Shown here piece by piece: positions 39,931-48,335 of a DNA stretch of 52,902 nucleotides (position 1 is the first letter of the stretch; the number at the start of each line of letters is the position of its first letter). Location: positions 1-52,902 of the forward strand of contig QJZC01000014.1 in assembly GCA_003247575.1 (NCBI GenBank), written 5' to 3'. Under the pieces are notes generated by a model, which did no database searches, had not been told where the DNA came from, and saw nothing but the letters and a program-made list of their open reading frames with translations. The position numbers and the translations under genes were made by a program. This stretch comes from Pseudomonadota bacterium. Its GTDB lineage: Bacteria; Myxococcota_A; UBA9160; SZUA-336.

Positions 39931-42900
39931 TTACTCTGCGCCGCTCTGCGAGCCGGCAGTGTTGTCGCCCCGAGCCTTGTCGCCCGAAGCGCTCTCGCCC
40001 TGACCGACGCGATCGTCCTTTGGGGCACTCTCCACCACCCGAGGCTGGATCTCGCACTTGCCCGAGTTCTCCCCGGTGGCACTAGCGGCCACCTCGTCGG
40101 AGACCTTCCACGGCTTCCCCTTCGCGTCGAGATAGAGTTTCGCTGACTCCTCTCGAGTGAGTGGGCGTGAGCCGATGCGGCCGAAAACGGCCACCTGATT
40201 CCCGGTCTCGTCCGCTCCCCGATCTCGCTCCAGCGGTCGAGACAGCGCGAGGGCGGGCGCCTTGGTCTTGCGCCACGCGATCAGCTCCGGCTTGGGATCA
40301 GGAGAGAACCCGTAGAAGCCTGGCTGACTCTCCGGAGAGGTGAGCTGAAGCACCTTCAGCCCGTTCTTTCCATCTGCGACGTAGGCAAAGAGCGATGCGT
40401 TGGTCGTTGCCACGATCACATCGGTCGCGTCGTTCAGCTGTCCGTCCGCATCGAACCGCTGGTACAGCTTGGGCTTCTCGGGATTCTCGACGTCGAGGAT
40501 CACCAAGCCCTCCGCACCCGCTGCCACATAGGCATGGGTTCGCGAGACGAAGACGCGGCGCGCGTCTGCAATGGCATAGTCCGCGCCAGGCACTCGCCTC
40601 GGCGCATCCATGTCAGTGATGTCGATGACGTGAAGGCCATCGTCGTCGAGCGCGAACACGTAGCGGAACTGCTGCATCGACGCGCGAGCGTTCTTCAGCG
40701 GGATCGTCTTCACGACGCGCGGTTCGAGCGGATCGTTCAGATCGAGGACGACGAGCCCTGCCTTGGACGCAACCCAGAGGTAATGGCCCACGAAGTTCGC
40801 GTGGACCGCGCCATCCAGGAGTCCATCAGGATTCCAGGTGAGTGCTCGAGTGAAGAAGTTATCCCGCGGCTCGAAGTTCTCCATCGTCTCCGAGTTCACG
40901 AGAATCAGGCCTTCCTCGAAGTCCGTCACAGCTGCGTAGCTGTAGATCTTGTGCAGCGGGCTCTCGAGATTGACCTCCCTGCGCTTGGGGTCGCGCCCCA
41001 GATCCGGGCGAACCGGCTGATTCGTCGGCAGCGCCACGCAGGTCGCATTCTTGGTGTTCACACGCGAGCTGTGCCCGAGCGGCGAGAACGGAGCCGTGAT
41101 GAAGCGCTCGGAGAAGTTCTTGTTCCCGATGTTGGCGACGTCGTAGGCCTGCATGCCCTTCTCGCCTTCAGACACGAACAGGTACTCACCCCTCAGCTGG
41201 ATGCAGTGCACATCCTCGGACTCGTGCATGTACTGCCCGTCGTCCTGCTCCCTCCCCTTGAGCTCGCGATTCCGGCTCACGTGAAGGTCGTAGTAGTCCG
41301 GGTAGGCCATCCGGTGGAGGTAGCTTCCGATGACGGCCTGCGGCTCGTCCCACTCGGACACCTGGATCGCCTCGATCGAGTCCTTCGTTCCGACCCACGC
41401 GTTGAAGCCGACGAAGTTCACGAACTGCGTCCCCTGCAATAGCAGCTGAGCCATGATCGCGTTGTTGTCGTTGCCCTCGGACAAGTGACAGTCGGTGCAC
41501 TGCTTCGTCTCGGTCTTGCGAACCGTGTGCGGGAAGTGCGGTGCGAACGCCTGCGAGCTGTGCCCAGAGGCTGCTGTCGGCGGCTGCTGTACGTAGATGC
41601 GGTTTCGGTTGATGTCGGTTGAGGACAGGACGAGCGCGGAGGACGACCGGATCGGAACGATCTTGCCGTTCTTCGACTCGCTATGGCGCCCCAGCTGGAA
41701 GATCTGGTCGCGCGCCACCTGAGGGTTGTAGGTCGCGAAGTTCCGCGTCTCCTTACCCTCGTAGTGATGACGCTCAGTCTTCCAGTTCGCCTGAATCGGC
41801 AGGTGGCACCCCGCGCAGCTCGTCACCCAAGAGCTGTGGCAGGTGTAACAAGCCATCCCGCTCTCGCTCTCTGTATCGTGCGCGCGCTCGCAGCCCTTGG
41901 CGGCTTTGCCCCACGCCAGACTGGTGCCGGCAGCGACCGTCTTGGCGCGAGCCGCCTTGGCGTTGTAACCGGGATTCCCGGGAGTCACGGAGTCCTTGAT
42001 CTGCGTGACCTCGAGCTCCTCGAAGGGTGGAAGAATCAGACGCTGGTAGAGCTTGCCCTCACGCCACTCGAAGCGCGGCGATCCGTCCATGTTGCGCAGC
42101 AGCGACAGATCGGTGCCGCCCACCGGAGCAGCGGGACCACTCGTTCGCAGGCTCGCGTATTCGTCCACGGTCCCGTGGCAGTCCGCACACTTGATCTCGA
42201 CTGCCGATGCTGTCTCGGCATAGATCATTCCGTTGCCGTGAGAATCCTGACTGAAGTGACAGTCCGCGCACTGCATGCCGTAGTCCGCATGGATGTCACG
42301 CATGTGCACCGCTCGCTTCCACTTCTCCTCGGGCGGAGTGTCGTGCGGGATGATGTTGCCATCCTTGTCGAGCAGATTTCCCTTGCGATCCTTCTTGTGG
42401 ATCGCGCGGAAGTTCCAGCCGTGGCCGTGATAGTCGGCAAACTGGGTATCCTTGGCCTTCGGATTGATGTCGGTCCACACCTTCTTCATGAAGTCCGGAT
42501 CGGCCCACTTGCCGCGGATCGAAGCTTCCTCGGGATTTCGCTCGAGCGTCTCGTGCATCTCCTTGATGTCGAGATACTGCTGCTCCTTCGGCCACATCAG
42601 CTCGGCGTCCGACTCGTAATCCCACATCGTGTAACCGAGGTAGGTATTCACGAACTGGTTCGGCTGATGGTGGTGACACGTCATGCACATGGCCGTCGGG
42701 ATGGCCCGGGTGAACTCGTGCTGCAATGGGTGGCCGCTCTCGAGCTCCCCTTCGTCAGCCAGGGAGTAGTAGGGAGCCGGATTTCCGTGCTCACCCTGAT
42801 CGCCTTCGTGGGCGTGGACCTTTCGGCTCTTGATGGTCGGATCCTTCGTGATCGTCTGACCCTCGTTGCCATATTTCGCGTAGGACCCAGAGCTGTGCCA

Positions 42901-43902
42901 CTCGCGGTCGTTCGCGTAGACGATGTGGCAGGCCGTACAACCCGAAGAGCGGAAGTCGCCAGGGTTGTCCTGGGTGCCGAGGAACCACATACCCGGGTCG
43001 TTCAAGCGGGTCTTGTGCAGATTGAGCACCGGCACGGAGATACGCGCCCCAGTCCCCTTTCCGCGCAGGCTCTGGCGCACGTCCGGCTTTCCGGGTTCGT
43101 CGAGCGGATTGGGTAGCCCGATCTCGGGGAAGATGTTCTGAACCAGGCGTCCACCGCGCTCGAAGATGCGGAAGTTGTCCGCGGGCGGAACCGTCTCCCA
43201 GCTGGGCAGCGGGGCAAGGAAGGGCAACAGACCCTGCTTTCGCATCTCGTCGGTCACCGGTACCACCGACTCCAGCTGAGCAGGCAGACCGTCTCGCGTA
43301 TAGGCCGAACCGACGATGTAGCGCTTGTAGGGGAGAATCCCGTTGTTGTACGCGGCTCCACCCCAGAACATCGCCGAAGTGGACATCAAGCTTCGCTCGA
43401 CCTTGCCGATGAGTGAAGCATGGCAAGCGCCACAGGATTCACGCGCGACCCGCAGATCTCCCGGATTGACGAAGCGAACGTACTGGTACGCCTCCGTGTT
43501 CAGGATCGTGTAGGAGCGAACGGGATTCGCCGGCCCGTGCCAAGCATCGGGCAGAGTCGGAGGCACGTGTGCCTCGTCCTTTAGGCGGTCGTAGTCCGGG
43601 GTGTCCATGCCGAGACTCTCGTCTCGCATCACGCTGGCGTTGCCGCCGTGGCAGTCCGTGCACCCAAGGACGACGGCCGAACTGCGGTGCATCGACTTGT
43701 TGTCCATCGGCTGATGGCACGAGACGCATCCGGCAGACTTCATGTCGGCTTCATCCTGCGACTGATACTCAGGTGCCGGTGGGTACACCGGATAGTTGAT
43801 CTTGCGCGCGGCTCCGCCCTCGCTGGCGTCCGCGTCGATCGATACGACTGCGAAAACCGCGAGCGTAGCCGCCGCGCTAGCGATCGCTAGCAACTGCCTC
43901 AT
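39931..43902 (-). CDS. Giant decahaem cytochrome c fused to an LVIVD-like beta-propeller
   Basis: Secreted protein of 1323 residues. A Sec signal (LLAIASAAATLAVFAVV) is followed by ten CxxCH motifs starting at residues 59, 81, 157, 322, 406, 545, 572, 685, 696 and 802. From about 890 to 1190 come repeating blades of the LVIVD type: LFVSEGEKGMQAYDVAN, LWVASKAGLVVLDLNDPLEP, VFALDDDGLHVIDITDMDAP, AYVAAGAEGLVILDVENPEK and AYVADGKNGLKVLQL. The C-terminal 60 residues are hydrophilic. There is no lipobox. It is the last gene of the cluster after the outer-membrane barrel and could be the terminal, surface-exposed electron acceptor. The propeller may serve adhesion or docking. A hairpin at 43950-43979 separates it from the barrel gene. 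Confidence 0.85.
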   Translation of the reverse strand: MRQLLAIASAAATLAVFAVVSIDADASEGGAARKINYPVYPPAPEYQSQDEADMKSAGCVSCHQPMDNKSMHRSSAVVLGCTDCHGGNASVMRDESLGMDTPDYDRLKDEAHVPPTLPDAWHGPANPVRSYTILNTEAYQYVRFVNPGDLRVARESCGACHASLIGKVERSLMSTSAMFWGGAAYNNGILPYKRYIVGSAYTRDGLPAQLESVVPVTDEMRKQGLLPFLAPLPSWETVPPADNFRIFERGGRLVQNIFPEIGLPNPLDEPGKPDVRQSLRGKGTGARISVPVLNLHKTRLNDPGMWFLGTQDNPGDFRSSGCTACHIVYANDREWHSSGSYAKYGNEGQTITKDPTIKSRKVHAHEGDQGEHGNPAPYYSLADEGELESGHPLQHEFTRAIPTAMCMTCHHHQPNQFVNTYLGYTMWDYESDAELMWPKEQQYLDIKEMHETLERNPEEASIRGKWADPDFMKKVWTDINPKAKDTQFADYHGHGWNFRAIHKKDRKGNLLDKDGNIIPHDTPPEEKWKRAVHMRDIHADYGMQCADCHFSQDSHGNGMIYAETASAVEIKCADCHGTVDEYASLRTSGPAAPVGGTDLSLLRNMDGSPRFEWREGKLYQRLILPPFEELEVTQIKDSVTPGNPGYNAKAARAKTVAAGTSLAWGKAAKGCERAHDTESESGMACYTCHSSWVTSCAGCHLPIQANWKTERHHYEGKETRNFATYNPQVARDQIFQLGRHSESKNGKIVPIRSSSALVLSSTDINRNRIYVQQPPTAASGHSSQAFAPHFPHTVRKTETKQCTDCHLSEGNDNNAIMAQLLLQGTQFVNFVGFNAWVGTKDSIEAIQVSEWDEPQAVIGSYLHRMAYPDYYDLHVSRNRELKGREQDDGQYMHESEDVHCIQLRGEYLFVSEGEKGMQAYDVANIGNKNFSERFITAPFSPLGHSSRVNTKNATCVALPTNQPVRPDLGRDPKRREVNLESPLHKIYSYAAVTDFEEGLILVNSETMENFEPRDNFFTRALTWNPDGLLDGAVHANFVGHYLWVASKAGLVVLDLNDPLEPRVVKTIPLKNARASMQQFRYVFALDDDGLHVIDITDMDAPRRVPGADYAIADARRVFVSRTHAYVAAGAEGLVILDVENPEKPKLYQRFDADGQLNDATDVIVATTNASLFAYVADGKNGLKVLQLTSPESQPGFYGFSPDPKPELIAWRKTKAPALALSRPLERDRGADETGNQVAVFGRIGSRPLTREESAKLYLDAKGKPWKVSDEVAASATGENSGKCEIQPRVVESAPKDDRVGQGESASGDKARGDNTAGSQSGAE

Positions 43903-43949
43903 GAGGTCTCCCCCTTCAGAGATCGCGAGGTGGTTCGGCTATTTGATTG

Positions 43950-43979
43950 GGCGCGGCGGCCGAACTCGGCCGCCGCGCC
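43950..43979 (-). other. Intercistronic hairpin between barrel and decahaem genes
   Basis: Perfect 14-bp inverted repeat GGCGCGGCGGCCGA (43950-43963) and TCGGCCGCCGCGCC (43966-43979), with two bases between. On the minus strand no T run follows, so it is more likely an RNA-stabilising, processing or attenuating element than a full terminator. It sits in the 118-base gap before the giant cytochrome. Confidence 0.75.
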
Positions 43980-44020
43980 TCTCTATTTTTCTGCTGCTGC
44001 GACTAGGATGGAATCCCGTC

Positions 44021-46042
44021 CTAGTACGTCAGGATCACGTTCGCCAGGGCTGAGTACGAGACCTTGTCTCCCTGTCGGTCGAACAGGTCGTCGAATCCCT
44101 GCCCTGGGAAGAGCGCCGCGAACGACGCTCGGATCATGACGTTATTGATGAAGAGCGGCCGGTAGATGATTCCGCACGAGAGATCTTCTCCGATGTGCCG
44201 ATCGATATCGCCCTGGTTCCTCAACAAGCTCAAGGTGGCGGTCTTGTCGAAGTCGAGGTAGGACGCGTTCACGATCACACGGAGCTCGGGCAGAATATCG
44301 AAGTCCGCTCCGACACCGACCATCCGGATACCCGGATTGACGAAGTTGGACTGACCCTCCTCCTTCGAGGAACGCAGCGACGGAATGAACGCGTTCCGCC
44401 CCGACAGGATCACGTTTCCGCCCGCTACGAGAGGAATGGACTGCCGCTGGAAGAACGACGTATCGAAGCCGCCGAACTGCGGGTTCTCGAAGATGGCGTC
44501 GAAGCCCTCGGCCTTGGAGTCGAGGGGGTTCTCGTCGCCACTTGCATAGAGGCCATAGGCCTTGAGTCGATACCAGTCGAAGTCTACAGACGCCTCAACC
44601 GCACCGAAGAAGGCATTGATGTCGGTCTTGCGGTCTGCGATCTGATTTCGTGTGTCGGTACCGAGCGCGTGATAGGCCGAGAAGGTCAGATTCAGCCGAT
44701 CGAAATGACCGTCGCCGTTGAAGCCGAGATAGAAGACATCGTAGTTGTGCGGCTTCTCGTTCCCAAGACTCGCGGGGATCGTGATGACGTCGTTCTCATT
44801 GAAGCGAGTCCCTCGATCACCCTCACGGTTCTTGTTGTAGATGACGGTCCCCTGCAGCTGGAAGCCCAGTACGGGGAAGTCCTGGTAGTAGAGATTGGCG
44901 ACGAAGATGTCGTCCGACCGCAGCTCCGTCTCGTTCAGTCCGGAGTTTGTGTCCTTGTTCAGACGACGGAACCAGGCCAGGTTGTACTGTACCCGGTTGT
45001 TGATGAAGTTTCCGAACAGCCGGATTCCGGGCTGCTGATCCTGGAACAAGAAGCCGCGGAAGTCGGAAATAAATGGCTGGATTCCGATGCGCAAGCTGTC
45101 GAAGTCGTACCGATCCGACTTGTTCCACAAGTGCTTGTCGATGAACAACTCCTGGAGCGCGAAGTGCTGGTCGAACCGGCGACGCGAGTCGTCACTCGGA
45201 TCCGCACGCAGCAAGCCGGCGGTGCGCGCCAAGCTGTAGTTCACGTTGGTTACACCCGTGAAGCGGAACTCCCAGTCGGGCGGTCGGAAGACCGTATTAC
45301 CCTTGATCAGGGCGAACGAGGTGATGAAGTTCTGGTTGAATGTCGTCTGCTCGGGTTCGCCGAACTGATCGATCTTGCCCGGAGCTTCGTTCAACTGCGT
45401 GCCGACGGGAGTCGGAATCCGCCGTGCCTCCACCAGACTGTCCGAAACCAGCAGCACGTTCAGGAACCAATCGCGTCCGAAGATCGGCCGATCCGCCTTG
45501 AGCGTGTTCTGATTATAGGGATCGAGCAGGTTCTCGTTTCGCACATCGAGTGCTTCGACGAGGCGCCAGCGGTCCGGGATCGCGATCGAGTCGTCGTTCG
45601 AACCAATCGGCACCGGCGCCGGAAATACCGGCTCGGCGGGCAAGGCATCCTGTACGTCCTGGCCGACGCGCCTTCGCATCAGGCGCTGGGCCGGTGCGGC
45701 CTTCGGAATGTCCTCGTCGGCGACGGCGTCGAGCGCGTCGGCTGAGAACATCGATGGCCCCTCGGCCTGCGCACCGAAGGCGCTCCCCGACAGGTCCGTA
45801 GGCACATCCACCGGTCGCACCGCGCGAAATGCCCGTTCGGATGGGCTCCCAAGCGTCTCGGCGCCGTAGACGGACTCGTCGTCCGCCGCTTCGGCGGAGA
45901 AGACGCTCACGTCATCTGGCTCGGGGCCCGCCCATGCGCTGAAGACCGAACCGCCAGGTGCGGCCAACGCAAAGGGAGCTGCCGGACCAAATGCGAGGGA
46001 CGCAGCCAACGTCGATCGCAAGATCAGGCTCATTCGAGTCAT
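44021..46042 (-). CDS. Outer-membrane beta-barrel protein of the cytochrome cluster
   Basis: Protein of 673 residues with a signal peptide (cleavage near ALA28). Residues 32-103 form a linker with a repeated seven-residue motif: SVFSAWA, SVFSAEA, SVYGAET, SAFGAQA and SMFSADA. The rest, from about 150, is rich in alternating aromatic and polar residues typical of a beta-barrel (for example FRFTGVTNVNYSLA, YDVFYLGFNGDGHFDRLNL and YRLKAYGLYASGDENPL) and ends in an aromatic residue (VILTY), the outer-membrane sorting signal. It resembles large DUF1302-like porins. Its place between periplasmic and secreted multihaem cytochromes suggests the barrel of a porin-cytochrome conduit (inference). GGAG precedes ATG 46042. 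Confidence 0.75.
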   Translation of the reverse strand: MTRMSLILRSTLAASLAFGPAAPFALAAPGGSVFSAWAGPEPDDVSVFSAEAADDESVYGAETLGSPSERAFRAVRPVDVPTDLSGSAFGAQAEGPSMFSADALDAVADEDIPKAAPAQRLMRRRVGQDVQDALPAEPVFPAPVPIGSNDDSIAIPDRWRLVEALDVRNENLLDPYNQNTLKADRPIFGRDWFLNVLLVSDSLVEARRIPTPVGTQLNEAPGKIDQFGEPEQTTFNQNFITSFALIKGNTVFRPPDWEFRFTGVTNVNYSLARTAGLLRADPSDDSRRRFDQHFALQELFIDKHLWNKSDRYDFDSLRIGIQPFISDFRGFLFQDQQPGIRLFGNFINNRVQYNLAWFRRLNKDTNSGLNETELRSDDIFVANLYYQDFPVLGFQLQGTVIYNKNREGDRGTRFNENDVITIPASLGNEKPHNYDVFYLGFNGDGHFDRLNLTFSAYHALGTDTRNQIADRKTDINAFFGAVEASVDFDWYRLKAYGLYASGDENPLDSKAEGFDAIFENPQFGGFDTSFFQRQSIPLVAGGNVILSGRNAFIPSLRSSKEEGQSNFVNPGIRMVGVGADFDILPELRVIVNASYLDFDKTATLSLLRNQGDIDRHIGEDLSCGIIYRPLFINNVMIRASFAALFPGQGFDDLFDRQGDKVSYSALANVILTY

Positions 46043-46064
46043 ATCTCCAGTCCCCTATTAGTCG

Positions 46065-48335
46065 CTAGTTCTCGCAGACGTTCTGCGCGTCGCTGTTCAA
46101 GAATGGTGTCGGCGGACAGTTGACGAACCGCAGGAATCCCGACTCCCCACCAGGCGCAGCGGCTCGAATCGTATCCGAACGCACCGCAAGCGGAGCGTTG
46201 CCGACGAAACCCGGTTGGTCTCCGAATCCTCGGGTATTCGCTGGATTCAGCGCGATCCCGCCCTGCTTGAGCCCCTCGAATGCGATGAGGTCGTCCTGAT
46301 CCACTCCGTCTCCCGAGATCCCAATACCGCCGACCAGCACCCCGTTCTTGAAGATCGGCACGCTCCCCGGGAAGATCTGGATCCCACCGCGTACCTCGAG
46401 CAACTCCGGCCCGGTGCAGCTCGTGATCGTCGGATCCGCCAGCAGCGACCGAAGCAGCCGAGTGATGACGAGGTCGAGCTGCAGACCGGTATTGAACGGA
46501 CTCCAGCTGCTGATCGGCTTACTGAATGGCCCGTTGGCGTTTCCATCGATCCCATCTGGGAAGAAGGGACGCGAAAGATTGCCGCCCGATCGATCGGAAA
46601 AGGCCTTCCCGTTGGCCAGTGCCGTGTCGTCAGCCAGGAAGGCCCGCGCATCCAACACGTACTGCCCGAGAGATTGAGTCTGCACGTTCACATCGACCAC
46701 ACCGGGAACTATCGTCTCCTGCATGTCCGCCATCAGATCGTCGGCAGCTGAAGTGGGCATGTTCGGATCGGCTCCGTTCGGCGCACGCGAAATGAAGGCG
46801 GCAGTGCGCGCCTTCTGGATCGAGACCGTGGTTCCGAAGACGGGCGCATCACGCGTGCCCGAGAAGGCGTTCAGGTTTCCCGCGAGGTCCACGACCGAGA
46901 TGTTCACCTGCATGAAGGGGAATCCGGGCCCCTGGATCCCACGCCGGATTTGCGCACGAGACTTCTGGGCGACTCGGATCGCATTGACCACGATCGTGCC
47001 TGCCTCCTGGGCGGTGAGACCGTTGTTGGCCGGCGTCGGCGAGAGCGAAGGACGCGGATTGTTCACAGCTCCGGCGACGGGAATCGTGGACTTCGGATCG
47101 ATGGCCGGATTTACGATGTTCTGACCCAGAAAGGCGGTACCATCCGGATTCACGAGCATGCGGCTCTCGAGGTTCGAGTTGAAGTAGCCGTTCTTCGATG
47201 GGTCGTTCGGATCCCCCTCGAGGAGCAGATACCCCGATTCCGCACTCAAGAACCGTCGTCCCGTCACGACTCCCCCCGACGCTCGGAAGAAGTTCGCGTT
47301 GGCCGCCGCATTGGGATTGAGGGTCGTAACATCGACCAGGCTCGCCCCGGTTACCGTCGTCAGGTTCGTATCCATGACCGGCGGACTGGCGATCTCGCGC
47401 GGGTTCGGAGTGTCGAGATCCGTGTAACGCAGCAGCTTACCCATGACGGTAATCTGCCGAGACTCTCGATCCTTGGAAGCTTCGAAGCTTCGCTGCGCCG
47501 CAAGCGCGATGATCTCCTCGATGTCGACGTCGTCATCGGCCGTACGCGGATCGACACGGTAGATCCCGTCTACCTCGATCCCAACGGCGCCGGCGGGGTC
47601 TCCGTTGATATACAACGGCACCCCGCCCGGATCTCCGGCGAAGCCGAGCGGAAGCCGCTTCGGTCCGGCACCCCCTTGTGCGGGCACGATCTCCGGCGAC
47701 TTGCGCGCGATGTCACCGCAGGGAAGCTGCGAGAACTGCACACCGAACAGGGGACCGCCCGCCTGCATGAACTCACCCGGATTGAAGTGTTCCTGGATGA
47801 TCTGGCTGGCCGTGCGGGTCGTGAAGGCGTTGCCCTGCGTCGACAGATAGGCTGCCGTGCCGGCCTTGCTGATCGCCGCGAAACGCGCGGAAATCGGCGC
47901 GCTCAGGTTGGGCAGCCCAGTTGGCGTCGCGACCTGAGCCGTTCCCTGATTCGCGCCTCCCGGCACGTCCTCGAGACCATTGCCGGGGAACGCCAGATCG
48001 TTGTTGTTGCTGCCGATCCGCACCGTCTGTGGCGCTCCGGGCATCTCATAGACCGCGAGGGGATTGCCGACGCGGTCGACGACCGCGCAGGTCGCCTGCA
48101 CGCCCTGGGCAATGGCCTCGTTCACCGCCTGCTGGCAGACCAGATTCACCTGCTCGGGGCTCAACCGCTGATTCGCGCAGAAGCCATCACATGACTGGGT
48201 GACTGGGATGCCCGGGCTGCCGCTTCCGCCGAGGAATCCAGAGGCGCGACCGCCGCCGCTCCCCCCGCCTCCCCCGCCGCAACCGAATACGGCAAGGCCA
48301 GTTGCCAGGGCGATTGTCAATTCCACTCGTCGCAT
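46065..48335 (-). CDS. Lipoprotein with two GlcG/HbpS-like domains
   Basis: Lipoprotein of 756 residues: lipobox LAVFGC (Cys19) followed by a glycine-rich spacer. Two copies of a GlcG/HbpS (DUF336)-like domain are recognised. The first spans about 55-300 with LVCQQAVNEAIAQGVQATCA and AISKAGTAAYLSTQGNAFTT. The second spans about 430-700 with GTIVVNAIRVAQKSRAQIR, VNISVVDLAGNLNAFSGT, VSIQKARTAAFISRAP and KNGVLVGGIGISGDGVDQDD. HbpS proteins of this fold bind haem or its degradation state and act as redox sensors; others are enzyme partners. Its ATG shares a base with the TAA of the upstream FHA-cytochrome gene. A haem-linked role in the conduit is inference. Confidence 0.78.
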   Translation of the reverse strand: MRRVELTIALATGLAVFGCGGGGGGSGGGRASGFLGGSGSPGIPVTQSCDGFCANQRLSPEQVNLVCQQAVNEAIAQGVQATCAVVDRVGNPLAVYEMPGAPQTVRIGSNNNDLAFPGNGLEDVPGGANQGTAQVATPTGLPNLSAPISARFAAISKAGTAAYLSTQGNAFTTRTASQIIQEHFNPGEFMQAGGPLFGVQFSQLPCGDIARKSPEIVPAQGGAGPKRLPLGFAGDPGGVPLYINGDPAGAVGIEVDGIYRVDPRTADDDVDIEEIIALAAQRSFEASKDRESRQITVMGKLLRYTDLDTPNPREIASPPVMDTNLTTVTGASLVDVTTLNPNAAANANFFRASGGVVTGRRFLSAESGYLLLEGDPNDPSKNGYFNSNLESRMLVNPDGTAFLGQNIVNPAIDPKSTIPVAGAVNNPRPSLSPTPANNGLTAQEAGTIVVNAIRVAQKSRAQIRRGIQGPGFPFMQVNISVVDLAGNLNAFSGTRDAPVFGTTVSIQKARTAAFISRAPNGADPNMPTSAADDLMADMQETIVPGVVDVNVQTQSLGQYVLDARAFLADDTALANGKAFSDRSGGNLSRPFFPDGIDGNANGPFSKPISSWSPFNTGLQLDLVITRLLRSLLADPTITSCTGPELLEVRGGIQIFPGSVPIFKNGVLVGGIGISGDGVDQDDLIAFEGLKQGGIALNPANTRGFGDQPGFVGNAPLAVRSDTIRAAAPGGESGFLRFVNCPPTPFLNSDAQNVCEN

